Source: Aphrocallistes beatrix
Taxonomy: Eukaryota > Porifera > Hexactinellida > Sceptrulophora > Aphrocallistidae
DNA length: 64,000 bases
NCBI GenBank assembly: GCA_963281255.1
Contig: OY725503.1
Coordinates: forward strand, 3,782,001-3,846,000
Direction of reading: 5' to 3'
Made by a program: the position numbers and the translations under genes. The notes below the pieces were generated by a model. It was not told the origin of the DNA. It worked only from the letters and a program-made list of their open reading frames with translations, and did not search any database. The first letter of the stretch is position 1. Every line of letters starts with the position of its first letter. Shown piece by piece: positions 1-10,437 of this stretch.

Positions 1-750
1 GAACTGGTCGTCCCATAGTCGCTTCATTAGTTTCTTCGGCTCGATCTTGAACTTCTCGACGTAGATCTCAGCGAACTGTTTCAAGGTGAATGCCCAGCCA
101 TGCAAACCTGATCCGAACCCCACAGTACCATTCGATGGACTCACGGTGATGTCCCCCATGGGTGTGTCCTCTCCGTAGGTTTGGATAATGACGTTGACGC
201 TCTCGACAATACGCGCGAACTTCTGATAGAGATCTTCCTTATCGAGTTGCAGTTCTAGTAGCGCACGGTCCATTTTGTTCATGAAGAGAATCGGCCTGAT
301 TCGCTCCGCGATTGCTTGACGCAGGACTGTCCCTGTTTGGACACAGACACCGCTCACGCAGTCTACGACCACCAGGGCTCCATCAGTCACGCGAAGGGCA
401 GCTGTCACTTCGGAAGAAAAGTCCACGTGTCCTGGAGAGTCGATCAGGTTGATAAGGAAACCGTTACCTTGGGTCGGTTCGGTGACGTACTCCATATCGG
501 AAGGATTGAGTTCGTAGTAGAGGGAAATGGCCGTTGATTTGATGGTGATGCAGCGTTCTTGTTCGTCCTTACGCGTGTCAGTGTAACGCATGTCTCCGGC
601 GCGCTCGCCTGCGATGATACCCGCCTTGGAGACGAGGGAATCGGTCAGTGTCGACTTGCCATGGTCAACGTGCGCGATGACGGACATGTTACGGATGTTA
701 GTCCGCTTGCCCATGATGGCACGAACCTGCTCAATCGTAAAGTTGACCAT
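1..750 (-). CDS. EEF2: Translation elongation factor 2, N-terminal part (cut by window edge)
   Basis: This is the first 250 codons of eEF2, the GTPase that moves tRNAs and mRNA through the ribosome after each peptide bond. The start ATG is at 750-748 and the protein begins [13 protein letters not shown], as in animal eEF2. The GTPase motifs are present in order: the P-loop AHVDHGKST (residues about 26-34), the switch I region with [20 protein letters not shown] and NKMD. No intron interrupts the visible part. The reading frame is clearly richer in G and C than the flanking DNA, as expected for codon bias in a very highly expressed gene. One oddity is residue 140: the family sequence VQTETVLRQ reads VQTGTVLRQ here. 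The diphthamide region lies beyond the window. Confidence 0.97.
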   Translation of the reverse strand, partial: MVNFTIEQVRAIMGKRTNIRNMSVIAHVDHGKSTLTDSLVSKAGIIAGERAGDMRYTDTRKDEQERCITIKSTAISLYYELNPSDMEYVTEPTQGNGFLINLIDSPGHVDFSSEVTAALRVTDGALVVVDCVSGVCVQTGTVLRQAIAERIRPILFMNKMDRALLELQLDKEDLYQKFARIVESVNVIIQTYGEDTPMGDITVSPSNGTVGFGSGLHGWAFTLKQFAEIYVEKFKIEPKKLMKRLWDDQF

Positions 751-1730
751 GACGGATGGATTCTTTTTTCAGCAAAACGGGACTCGACTATTTAGAAAAA
801 AAGAGTTAGATATCTACTGCAAGGCAGAAGCGTGAAATGTTCAGGTTTTTTAGAATAATTATAGAATTCAGTATAAAGTTACTTATTATTTATTTTTAGA
901 TCTCAACAAGAAATGAATTTCTATATGCGATAGGGTTACCTTCAACCCGAATTTTAAATTTAGCGACTGGATTAAAATTAGAAGTTGGGAATTCGGATAA
1001 AAATAGGTTCGAGTCTAAGCAGATATTTTTGATGATCAAACTAGCTTATGGGTTAATTAGAAGATATACTATTCTTATATACTCTAGTCGCTCCAAATAG
1101 AAATCACATACTCTCATGCATCTGTTGCAAAAGCCATCATAGAGATTGTATTAGGCTAAATTTAGAAAAATCTAAAATTAGAATGGATGGAGTAGACAAA
1201 TTTCTGGGTTATGTCATTCGGAATGCAATGGTTACTTTCAGTAACTAGGTAGCAGATACTTACATAGGGATTCGAAGTCACACCGATAAACTGAGACTAC
1301 GTAGCTGATTCAGCAACAAAAATGTCTTTTATGACGTCAATAAAGATAGCAGCACATTAATGGGAAAAAATTCAACTTTTACATTGTGCTAAAGTTCATA
1401 CCAATTGTTTGTTACAAATTCTAATATAAATCTGTAGAATTATTTGTAATTTTTTGAACGAAAATTAAGCATTCCTACTTACAATTCTCACTAATCAGTA
1501 AATCAATCGTGGCTCAATTACTTTCAGCTACAAAAGCTTAAAAATTATTCCCTCAATCACTCAATTCACTAGAAAGAGAAGCAATGCTTAAATCATGCAT
1601 AGAATGGTGTAATATTGTGTCCGAAGTCCGAACACATATGGTTCCCCACTAAATATATGCCCAGCAACCTAATATCCAGAGTATATCAACCTTAATAATA
1701 TTCATCTATCCAAACTAATATTTTTTTGTG
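751..1730. other. Divergent intergenic region between eEF2 and the receptor gene
   Basis: About 1 kb of AT-rich DNA separates two divergently transcribed genes, so it should hold both promoters. I see no convincing coding frame. The only recognisable site is a full palindromic CRE at 1332-1339. Confidence 0.6.
1332..1339. promoter_or_regulatory. Candidate CREB/ATF site (TGACGTCA)
   Basis: This is an exact 8-bp palindromic cAMP response element in the shared upstream region of eEF2 and the receptor gene. It lies about 390 bp upstream of the receptor start and 580 bp from the eEF2 start. An 8-mer can occur by chance, so this is only a candidate. Confidence 0.3.
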
Positions 1731-4700
1731 ATGAATCTCTATGTAATTTTCATTTTGGTGTCATTGTCATTGCATAGATATGATGCCCAGTCAATTTGTT
1801 CGGGACAAGATTTCGTGTTAGACCATATAAACGTCTCCTCGATACTTTCACAGCTTCAGGATTATTTCAACAACTGCGAGTACGTGTATGGTAATCTGGA
1901 AATAAGTTTTCCGCAACTAACATATATCCCGGTCCAATTTTCCTCCATTTTCAGCTCGATTCGTGAGATACAAGGCTACCTCCTCTTAGAAAATATACGT
2001 ACCGAAACACTGAATCTATCGAACCTATTAATAATTCGAGGTGAGTCTAACTTCACGATTAGTAATACACAGAATGCATTGGTGTTGAAAAACACACAAA
2101 TCAATACACTTTTGCTAATAAATTTGAAAGAAATCACGAATTTTGGAGTAATTATCTACAATGAAAATGGAACTAATATTTCAAGTGCATGCAACTTGCA
2201 CGGAATCAACTGGGTTGATATCGCGAATACACCCAACGTCTACCTCAGTCCAAACTGCCCCCCTCAAAATTGTACAGGATGTTTCCCGTCATATTGCTGG
2301 ACAGAAAACATCTGTCAAATGCTGACCCTAGTCAACTGTACCTCCTGCAGTGGAGGTAGATGTGTCACAAGCAACCCATCAGAGTGTTGTGACGTGAACT
2401 TATGTAGTGCGGGCTGTACGACAAGTACGGATTGTAACACGTGTTCTGGATGTCGCCAGTTTGACTCAGGAAGTGTCACTTGTCTACAGATAACAGGATG
2501 TATACCAACTGATCCACTAAGAATATACCCCTTCCTTACGCCTCCAAATCTAAGTGCCTCGTGCAAGCCCCCATTAATCGTAGTCCCGTCAGGAAGTTTT
2601 GAATTCTGTTCCCAACAGTGTCCAAATACCAATGATGATGGCTGTATTGAAATAGGAACGAGCCTACTTCAATGCAGGGTTTGTGGATCTACTGAAAACA
2701 TATGTACACCATACCCATTAAGTCAACCACAATTGCCAGCTCTCAACGTGCCTTCGATACCCAAGGCACCATGCACTATCGATACTATCAACAGCATAGT
2801 TTTAGGACAGGAAAGTTTCGACCCTTCAAATCCCATTACACCATCGCTTCTAAACGTATTCAGAAACTTGACTGTGATCAGTGACTATCTTGTAATCCGA
2901 GACTTTCCGAGCTATTACGGAGAGACATTCAGTTTCCTGAGCCGCCTCGAGCGAATAGAAGGTGACACACTCTACATGGGACGATATGCTCTCTATATAA
3001 GTGGTAACTCCTTTCGACAAATAGATTTAAGGAATTTGAATAACATCATAAAAGGTGACGTGTTGATAGAGAATAACACAAACTTGTGCTATCTGCCAAC
3101 AATGGCAGGTTTACAGACACTAACAGATCCATCTTATGAAATTCAGATTCAAAGTGCCAACTGCCCTTGCGATTCTCTGTGCCAAACAGACATGGGATGC
3201 TGGGGGCCATCAAATGCACAGTGTATCCAATGTGACATCGTAGAAATTGACGACACATGTGAAGCAAACTGTGTTTCCAGACAGAATACATTCATCTCTA
3301 TTCCTTCAAGGGAATGCATGCCTTGTAGTCCGGTATGCAATAACTGCACAATATCTGAGCTCAATTGCGTGCAATGTCGAAACGTGAGCTTTGGTGGGAT
3401 GTGTCTAGCATCTTGTCCACAAAACACCTTCCAAAATGGAACTCAATGCGTGTCCTGTAATTCTAATTGTGACTCAGACAGTGTTGGTGCAGACGGCAGC
3501 ATCTGTGCCGGTCCCACTGACAATTTAGGTTCAAACGGTTGTAATAAATGCCTACTAAATCAGCCACAGCCACTCTCATCATCTTCAAACTATACATGCG
3601 TTTCAATGTGTGCAAATAGCAACCAAAGTACAGATCCTATCCTTGGTCCTGTATGCCAACCATGTGACCCGGCTTGTACACGTTGTTCGGGCCAGATGGT
3701 GGAGAATTGTGATACGGATGCGTGTAGCTTTTTCTTAGAAGATGCAAGTCGATGTGTTCTCGCCTGTCCGAATGAAACTCATTTTATCCCAGAACCCAAG
3801 ATATGTACGAGCTGTGATGATAATTGTATCGGGTGCACAGGTGTGACTAACCAGGATTGTATTAACTGTCGAGTATTCAAAAGAAGAAGTGAGTGTGTCT
3901 CGAATTGTCCGAGTGACGAATTCTCTAACAGTAGTTCAGAATGTGAAGCGTGTAGCCAGTTATGTAGTAGGTGTACGGGCACGCGAGATAACTGTACTGG
4001 TTGCGCACTAGCAGAACTAATCAAGAATGGGACTAGCACCTGTTTGAATGAGTGTCCCCCAGGCTATTACAGAGCTGCAAATTTGACTTGCTATCTGTGC
4101 AATAGAGAATGTTTTAACTGTACTGGTCCATTAGACACTCAGTGTGATGGATGCAGAAACTTTGAACTTCTTCCAGGTGGCCAGTGTGTTAGAGTCTGTC
4201 CGGACATAGCAGAGATAAATAACGCTACTAAAACATGCACCCTTACGACCAGTTTAAATGCTGGTGTTATCGCTGGAATTAGCGTCGGAGGGTTTATTTT
4301 CTTACTTTTAGTCCTCGCCGTGGTAATCGCGCTTGTAGTAGGAGGGATATACGGTAGGAAGTACAAGAAGAAGAGAAGGGAAATTGAGCAAGGTACGTTA
4401 CTACCGATGAGGGAGCAAGGTAACATCCAGCGAGCAATCGAAGGACTGCCTGAATTCACACTACTCGGTTTTAACTATAAAAGCTTAGCTGATGCAACGC
4501 CTGCCGTGTATCCACTGCATGTGATAGATAATAATGCTCTGGAGATTCGAAAGTTACTAGGAAGAGGGTTTTATGGAAGTGTATATGCAGGCCAGTATAA
4601 CCAAAACTCTGAAAACAGTTTTCCTGTTGCGGTCAAAAATCTTGATAACAATGGACTCAAAAGAGATTTTGAAAATGTGATATCAAACACAATGCAAGAT

Positions 4701-5921
4701 ATTTCAGTGCTAATGCATCCTTCATTAATTCAAGTGTTTGGATATAATTCGTCTAACAGTTCCCCATTCATCGTGACGCAACTCTTGATCGGCCCTTCCT
4801 TGTACACTTTGTTCTCCAAGTACCCTGGATGCATCGATGAGAATAAGATATTTAAGTACACTGTACAGGTTGGAGATGGTATGATGTACATTGAGAAACA
4901 AGGTTTCGTTTATGGTCTAGTCACCGCACGAAATGTAATTCTCGTGAATCAAGATAGAATTAAGCTAACTGATTTCTTTATCTATCGTTTCTCTGACCCA
5001 ATTCCAGAGAAATCCAACCTCCCAATACAAGAGAGATGGATGTCACCAGAATTAGCGCTAACCCATAACCCAACGAGTAAATCTGACGTGTGGGGCTTTG
5101 GTGTACTATTTTGGGAATTGTTAAGTTTCGCACAAGTACCTTTTGACACAGTTCCAGATGATGCGGTTGTTGAAGTGTTACAGCAAGGACAGCGACTGCC
5201 GCAACCAAATGTGTGTAGTGTCGACCTCTATGGTTATCTCCTACAATGCTTCCTATTTGACCCTTCGGGAAGACCGAAGTTTGAAAAATTACAAAACGAA
5301 TTGGTTGAAATGTCGAAATGTCCACAGAAATATATTTCTATCCAAGATACTTTGCTCGCGACAAATACATATCAAATGGGACATACACTGATGAGCGAAA
5401 ATACGAATTTAGTGATAAGCAATGCTAATGTTAATACTAATACTTTGACACAACAAGACATATCACCGGATGACCTCGGGCTTGGAGAATACGTTGATGA
5501 TGAAGAAGTCAATAGACGTATCGATTCAGAGCTCATAGCTTCAACAGCGCAACAAGCCACAATAGAGGATTTGGGACTCGGAGAATATGTGGATGAGGAA
5601 CAAGTCGATAAACTTATCGACGCAGAATCCTCGGAGAAGTTAATATCGGACGAAACAGAGTATGGTGAAATAAACCAAGCATCGACTGTAGGTGCGAATG
5701 CTGTAAACGAATATGAGTCTGTGAACCCGTCAGATCCTTCGCTTCAATTCCCAAATTTCATATCGATTCAGCCTATAAATGACAAGAATGTTAATTTACC
5801 AACGAGTTCTTTGGACTTCCCAGCTGATGAAGTTCCCTATGAGAATCCGACCTTCATCAGCCCCAATGCCAGCTTGTCGTCAGCATACGAAACCGCAGCT
5901 AACCAAAATGCAAAGACATAG
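1731..5921 (+). CDS. ERBB/EGFR-like receptor with a degenerate (pseudo)kinase domain
   Basis: This is a 1396-residue single-pass receptor in one uninterrupted frame. The ATG at 1731 begins a signal peptide (MNLYVIFILVSLSLHRYDAQ). The ectodomain has the EGFR order: a receptor L domain, a furin-like cysteine-rich region, a second L domain (about 350-480) ending in the family hallmark GCWGP (about 489), then a long cysteine-rich stretch. A membrane segment lies at about 845-873, followed by the basic stop KYKKKRR. The kinase-like domain spans about 936-1195. The glycine loop GRGFYGSV and the VAVK lysine are present. The HRD motif is YGL (1061-1063), so the catalytic aspartate is leucine, and DFG is DFF (1081-1083). 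SDVWGFGVLFWE and GRPKF show that the C-lobe fold is kept. By analogy with ERBB3 it may signal as a partner in dimers rather than as an active enzyme; that is inference. The tail carries two GEYVDxE repeats and YENPTF. Confidence 0.92.
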   Translation: MNLYVIFILVSLSLHRYDAQSICSGQDFVLDHINVSSILSQLQDYFNNCEYVYGNLEISFPQLTYIPVQFSSIFSSIREIQGYLLLENIRTETLNLSNLLIIRGESNFTISNTQNALVLKNTQINTLLLINLKEITNFGVIIYNENGTNISSACNLHGINWVDIANTPNVYLSPNCPPQNCTGCFPSYCWTENICQMLTLVNCTSCSGGRCVTSNPSECCDVNLCSAGCTTSTDCNTCSGCRQFDSGSVTCLQITGCIPTDPLRIYPFLTPPNLSASCKPPLIVVPSGSFEFCSQQCPNTNDDGCIEIGTSLLQCRVCGSTENICTPYPLSQPQLPALNVPSIPKAPCTIDTINSIVLGQESFDPSNPITPSLLNVFRNLTVISDYLVIRDFPSYYGETFSFLSRLERIEGDTLYMGRYALYISGNSFRQIDLRNLNNIIKGDVLIENNTNLCYLPTMAGLQTLTDPSYEIQIQSANCPCDSLCQTDMGCWGPSNAQCIQCDIVEIDDTCEANCVSRQNTFISIPSRECMPCSPVCNNCTISELNCVQCRNVSFGGMCLASCPQNTFQNGTQCVSCNSNCDSDSVGADGSICAGPTDNLGSNGCNKCLLNQPQPLSSSSNYTCVSMCANSNQSTDPILGPVCQPCDPACTRCSGQMVENCDTDACSFFLEDASRCVLACPNETHFIPEPKICTSCDDNCIGCTGVTNQDCINCRVFKRRSECVSNCPSDEFSNSSSECEACSQLCSRCTGTRDNCTGCALAELIKNGTSTCLNECPPGYYRAANLTCYLCNRECFNCTGPLDTQCDGCRNFELLPGGQCVRVCPDIAEINNATKTCTLTTSLNAGVIAGISVGGFIFLLLVLAVVIALVVGGIYGRKYKKKRREIEQGTLLPMREQGNIQRAIEGLPEFTLLGFNYKSLADATPAVYPLHVIDNNALEIRKLLGRGFYGSVYAGQYNQNSENSFPVAVKNLDNNGLKRDFENVISNTMQDISVLMHPSLIQVFGYNSSNSSPFIVTQLLIGPSLYTLFSKYPGCIDENKIFKYTVQVGDGMMYIEKQGFVYGLVTARNVILVNQDRIKLTDFFIYRFSDPIPEKSNLPIQERWMSPELALTHNPTSKSDVWGFGVLFWELLSFAQVPFDTVPDDAVVEVLQQGQRLPQPNVCSVDLYGYLLQCFLFDPSGRPKFEKLQNELVEMSKCPQKYISIQDTLLATNTYQMGHTLMSENTNLVISNANVNTNTLTQQDISPDDLGLGEYVDDEEVNRRIDSELIASTAQQATIEDLGLGEYVDEEQVDKLIDAESSEKLISDETEYGEINQASTVGANAVNEYESVNPSDPSLQFPNFISIQPINDKNVNLPTSSLDFPADEVPYENPTFISPNASLSSAYETAANQNAKT

Positions 5922-6365
5922 ATTTATATAATCGTATGAGGACTTTGAATATTATGATAGGGTGTTTGTTTTGATGTAAATATGCGTGTATATGGACTTG
6001 TTTGTGTAGCCATTAAAACATTATTTAAGATAAATACGGTGTACTATGTACTAGGTAGACACAATCCTGTGAAATCTAATAGTCCGACTCTCACAAAAGT
6101 TGGTACATTGGATTCTTTTATGGTAGTGTCCCACTGTTATTCATTTTAAACAATATTTCATCATTTCGGGTTGTTATATGCATATTTCACACCTTTTTAC
6201 ATGAGTCTCATACATAGAGGCTAGATACAGGAACATTTTCGTCTGGATCTGTACTATGGTCTTTTGACTGAAAGATTTAGCTCCGTACGTAAATAGTCAA
6301 AGTTGTAAAACAAATCAAAGTATTTACAATACATTCATATATCTATCATTGTTGCAATATTAAAG
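5922..6365. other. Convergent 3' intergenic region
   Basis: These 444 bp lie between the 3' ends of the receptor gene (+) and INTS14 (-). They should hold both 3' UTRs and polyadenylation sites. I see no coding frame or repeat. Confidence 0.6.
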
Positions 6366-7823
6366 TTATTTCGAGGAGTGCCTCTGGGTTTGCACAGCAA
6401 ACTCAAACCCACCAGACACAATCTCCTGTCCGGGCTGAGCAGTCTCTAGCTGCTTCAGGATGTAGTCCAGGAACTCGCCTGTCTTCTGATCGGATGCCGA
6501 ATTCTTCTCTTCTATCAAAGCCTGCTTTATTACTTCTAGCAAGTCATAATACCCGTAACAATACGCGGCGTTTTTTAGCTTGTTTAGCTCTGATAGGAAT
6601 GTAGGCTGTCGCTCTGACATTTTCTTAGCATACCTCTGTAGTTTCGTGATATCAGCTTGCAAGGTGTCATACTTTAGCCAGATATGCGAATTGGAAGATG
6701 AGTAAGAAAATTCTTGTTCTAATACCGGGATTTGTGTGTTTTCCGGTATTCCAATCCTATCCACAGGTCCGAGTAAGGGTATCACTGTCCCAGGTGGCAA
6801 CACTGATAATACAAGATTGGTGCTACGCTTTTTAACTTCATCATTTGCTGCGAAAATAAATGCAAACCAATCAACACGAAGCTTAACCACGGCTACATTA
6901 CCAGAACTCAGAAGGGAATTGTGTAAAATGACGCGAAAAGAAGAAAGTTTATTCAAATCCTCCGTGTTTTCAAGCGGAGATTTCTCAGTAACTAAAGGCC
7001 TTCTAGGCTCGAGTATTAAATGCCGAGTTAGGCAAGGAGTGCATTGTGTATCCCTACTTGGTAGGAATCCGAATATATTCAAATCTTCTGGGAAATTTTC
7101 GAAGAGATCTCCACAAATTGGGTAACTTTTTGGGACATCCAATGCAAGAAAGTCTACTTTCGATTCGAAGAGAGTAAAAGCTGGCGGTGGGAATAGAGAT
7201 ATTTCTGACTCTTTAAACCCGAAACGAAGCATACCATTATGAGGTGAGAAGTGCGATTTACACAATTTTGTAGCCATGTCAGAAACCGACTGAAAAGAAA
7301 GGCCATTTTCAAATGTGTACAACGTATCGAATGCTTGAGTTGGATTGCGAAAGAAAGATTTCAAAGGCTCAATTCTATGCTGCATTGCTTCATAATTATT
7401 GAGTATAAACCAAAATATTCGACATGGAAATGGGAATATGATTGGTTCAAGTGGATTTTCTATAACATCTTGAACAGAAAACATTCCATCACTGATAATG
7501 ATCAAGTTTACAGGTTGGTAGGAAGTCCAATCATGATGATAATTTCGAATAAACGTCTTCAAACATTGAACAATTTCGCTCTTATCCCCTGAGGGAATTT
7601 GTGTCAATCGTTTTTTAACTTCATCGTAAGAAACAGGCAGTTTCATCACACTAGAACTAAAAGCAGATACATTCACAAACTCAAACGGGTAGAACTCGTT
7701 GAAATGGTCAAGCAGTGTTGATAAAACTTTGCTTGCTAAGTCAAACACACGAATACGTTCGTCTCTGTGTGTAAACTGACGCCACATGGAAAGGGATCGG
7801 TCAAGTAGAATACTGACTGGCAT
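6366..7823 (-). CDS. INTS14: Integrator complex subunit 14 (VWA9)
   Basis: This 485-residue intronless gene matches INTS14 over its full length. INTS14 is the von Willebrand A-domain subunit of Integrator, the nuclear complex that cleaves snRNA 3' ends and terminates paused RNA polymerase II. The N-terminus MPVSILLDRSLSMWR corresponds to the VWA metal-site segment (DxSxS) and LIIISDG to the second VWA strand. The central beta region includes LTRHLILEPRR and LHNSLLSSGNVAVVKL. The C-terminus has the family block HIWLKYDTLQADITKLQRYAKK followed by the helical ELNKLKNAAYCYGYYDLLE. Human INTS14 is 518 residues, so the size fits. The start ATG is at 7823-7821. In other animals INTS14 works with INTS13 and INTS10, which are not in this window. 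Confidence 0.9.
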   Translation of the reverse strand: MPVSILLDRSLSMWRQFTHRDERIRVFDLASKVLSTLLDHFNEFYPFEFVNVSAFSSSVMKLPVSYDEVKKRLTQIPSGDKSEIVQCLKTFIRNYHHDWTSYQPVNLIIISDGMFSVQDVIENPLEPIIFPFPCRIFWFILNNYEAMQHRIEPLKSFFRNPTQAFDTLYTFENGLSFQSVSDMATKLCKSHFSPHNGMLRFGFKESEISLFPPPAFTLFESKVDFLALDVPKSYPICGDLFENFPEDLNIFGFLPSRDTQCTPCLTRHLILEPRRPLVTEKSPLENTEDLNKLSSFRVILHNSLLSSGNVAVVKLRVDWFAFIFAANDEVKKRSTNLVLSVLPPGTVIPLLGPVDRIGIPENTQIPVLEQEFSYSSSNSHIWLKYDTLQADITKLQRYAKKMSERQPTFLSELNKLKNAAYCYGYYDLLEVIKQALIEEKNSASDQKTGEFLDYILKQLETAQPGQEIVSGGFEFAVQTQRHSSK

Positions 7824-7982
7824 CCCGCTAAGTTGAGTAATGATTATAAGGTCTGGTTAAAACTGCAAAATAATCCTAAACCATGCAAGTCTTTCAAGCT
7901 CTAAGCAATAGTATCAATTTTAACGGGAATTATAATAAAGGGATGATCTAGGAACGCGAGACGCTCCTTTAGGCGTGTGCTT

Positions 7983-8219
7983 TTAAGCTCGAAAGTGTTT
8001 ATGAGCGTGAAAATTTAGAATATTACCCAATTTACCATATATTGCAATGTTATTTATCGATTTAGGTGTATGAACATTTATGGGTTTGAGACCAGGAGCG
8101 ATTTTCTGGAGGGCTGCACAATACCCTGATTCTAATGTCTTAAAAGTCCCAGAAATTCTATATTTCGTTAGCTCCCTCAGTTCGTTAATGGTGGAACCAG
8201 CATATATAAGTGTATTCAT
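7983..8219 (-). CDS. Possible small protein, 78 residues, unrecognised
   Basis: An ATG at 8219-8217 opens a 78-codon frame between INTS14 and the MLF gene on the same strand. The protein begins MNTLIYAGSTINELRELTKY and ends with a basic NFHAHKHFRA. It has no membrane segment and no motif I know. Its length and moderately balanced composition are just compatible with a small gene, but in AT-rich DNA a frame of this size can arise by chance. It could also lie in the 3' UTR of the MLF gene or the 5' UTR of INTS14. Confidence 0.2.
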   Translation of the reverse strand: MNTLIYAGSTINELRELTKYRISGTFKTLESGYCAALQKIAPGLKPINVHTPKSINNIAIYGKLGNILNFHAHKHFRA

Positions 8220-8491
8220 TAATATTGACAAAATAACAATACAAATTAACTTAAAGTAAGAAGCCGGGGCTCAAATAGAAAACATTGTATATAAGACATT
8301 GAGTTGAACAGTAATCTGATTCGTGGAGATTGTATCATAGAGTTAGGATAGAAAGATAAAGCATTTAACAAAATTTAACTATAAATTTTACAAAGATTCT
8401 GACATATACAAGAAAAGAGCGTTTTGAGCCGAGTAGATCTATGTACAAAATCTATTTACAATGGACATACAATGGGAAAGTAGGAAGTTTG

Positions 8492-10437
8492 TTAGTAGTC
8501 GAGCATCCAGTCAATGTCACGACGGAAATGTCGTATTTGCTCGGAGAGAGGAATGTCACATACACGGGGCTTATGTTTCTTCTTGCGAACACTACGCACC
8601 ACCACACCTTCATCTGAATCTGATGAGTCATCGTCTGATGAAGCAAGGTAGATGTACGGGTAGAGGGATGGGAGTGGTTTGCGCTTTTTGGCAACTTCTC
8701 TCTTCGATTTCACCGTGTCGAGATATTCATCGATCTTTGTGCGTTTGTACTCTTCAATTTTCTTGTTCAGTTTCGTTATTCGTTTCTTCCATTCATAATC
8801 GAACCACCATTCATCACCTGGAAACAATATTCAATAAAACAACCATTTGAATTAATAAATTAAACATTAAAAAGGTTGACTTACATTTCTCAACGCTTTC
8901 ATAGTACTCGTGATCCTGCACCCTCCCACTACGGTGGTTGTAATGCCTCTCGACTATGTGTTTTTTCTCTCCGATCTGATGCACCACTGCCACGATCTCC
9001 TTATCTTTCTTATAGTCGTACACATGTTTGATCTCTTGCCTCACCTATTGAGTAGAAAACCGCATAAAGAAGTGCCACAATATATATTAAAATTGTGTAG
9101 TAGAGCATTAACTTACATGTCCTTCTCCTTTGCGAATGGACTTTCTTGCTAAGTAGGTCGGTCTGGGGCGTTTAGAAGCCTCCGTTGTCATAGACAACAC
9201 CCCGAACGAGCATGAAGAGTAAGGATCCTTTGGCTCTTCTTTGGCGAATTTCTTCAACCTTTCGTTCGCCCTCCACCCAGTTGAGAAGAAAGGAATTCCG
9301 ATGAAAGGGTCGGCCAGACCGCTAAGTCTCGCCTTATGGTAATCTCTCCAGAAAATATCATCAATGGCAGAGTCCATTATCTCATCGTCGTCATCAAGGG
9401 CGTAGATGTAGTTGTAGAGGTTCGAACCTTTTTGAAATGGATGATTCGGAAGTTGTCTAATGAAATAGTTCAATCATAACTACAGTCATAGCAACATATT
9501 TATAACACACCAGAAAATGTAAGGAATTTAATCGTTATAACTGGATGGAATGAAAAGGGTAGGACATGAACTTAGCCAATACATTTGAAAGTAAAGAGGT
9601 ATGTTAGATAACATGATACTGATTGGATGGTTGCAATGCCATACATTGCATTAACTGTAGCTAAATTTAGAATTAAGCACTATTATGTTGTACATTCCAA
9701 TGTGTATACAATGTTGCGAGGGATGTTCCTCTGCAATGTGATAAGTAATGGAGAATGTTGTGTCATGATACGGAATGTTAAATAAAGAATTTTGCGAAAT
9801 TAAAAGTGTTATCTCATGATACAAAACTGGAAGAAAAGAATTTTGCAAATTATAACTAATTAAATGCTGAATGCGTAACCAGTTTAATTAACAATAGTAT
9901 TCTCTATTGGAATTTAACACTACATTCCCATCTTATTATTAGGTAACTAAGGTCATTATTATATCTAATTTCATAATGGTAATTATAAACCAAGGTGTTG
10001 CAAAGAAAACAGCATTTCATTATCCATGAATCAAAACTAGAATCCGTTTGCTGTCATCTCTTGTATGGTAACTATTTATCTACACACCGTCAGTGATAGA
10101 TTGCAATTCATTAATGATGCGGTTAGCTTGTGGTAGAAACAGTGAATAAAACCAACAAGGAATCTGGACTAATTCATGAGTATATGATGCTTCTATTGTC
10201 ATGTAATACAGTGGGTGGAAATGATTGTTAGTAGAAACCTGAAATGAATTGAAATCAATGGAAACCTCGAAGGAAATGATTTTAACTACAAAATTTCGAT
10301 ATTCTGTAGAATTTAGGAGTAAAGTTAGATTTTATTCAGTAGAAAAAGGGTAGAAACATAAAAATATTTAGTTGTTCAACTCACTTGTAGAATTCGTCAT
10401 CAAATTCTTCCAAAAATCTTTGTCCAATAGTAACCAT
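8492..10437 (-). CDS. MLF: Myeloid leukemia factor family protein
   Basis: I join four exons: 10437-10385, 9456-9117, 9044-8885 and 8817-8492, giving 292 residues with consistent phases. Internal introns are 67 and 72 bp. The first intron is 928 bp and is the longest inferred in the window. The diagnostic MLF core is VVHQIGEKKHIVERHYNH (exon 3), then SVEKCDEWW across the exon 3/4 junction, equal to the family's DEW motif, followed by a basic helix. Exon 1 supplies MVTIGQRFLEEFDDEFYK, which resembles the acidic FDDD N-terminus of fly MLF; its donor reads AA|GTGAGT. LADPFIGIPF is the DPF region. MLF proteins shuttle between nucleus and cytoplasm and act with Hsp70-type chaperones and transcription factors. 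The tail is serine/aspartate-rich (DDDSSDSDEG) with a following basic patch. Exon 1 is less certain than exons 2-4. Confidence 0.8.

Noticed and set aside
961-1030. tRNA-like promoter boxes (TAGCGACTGG and GGTTCGAGTC)
   Set aside because: The spacing is suggestive but acceptor and T-stem pairings fail, and no anticodon arm can be drawn.
1728-1730. GTG as start of the receptor gene
   Set aside because: The ATG follows immediately at 1731 and opens a normal signal peptide; GTG starts are not expected in animal nuclear genes.
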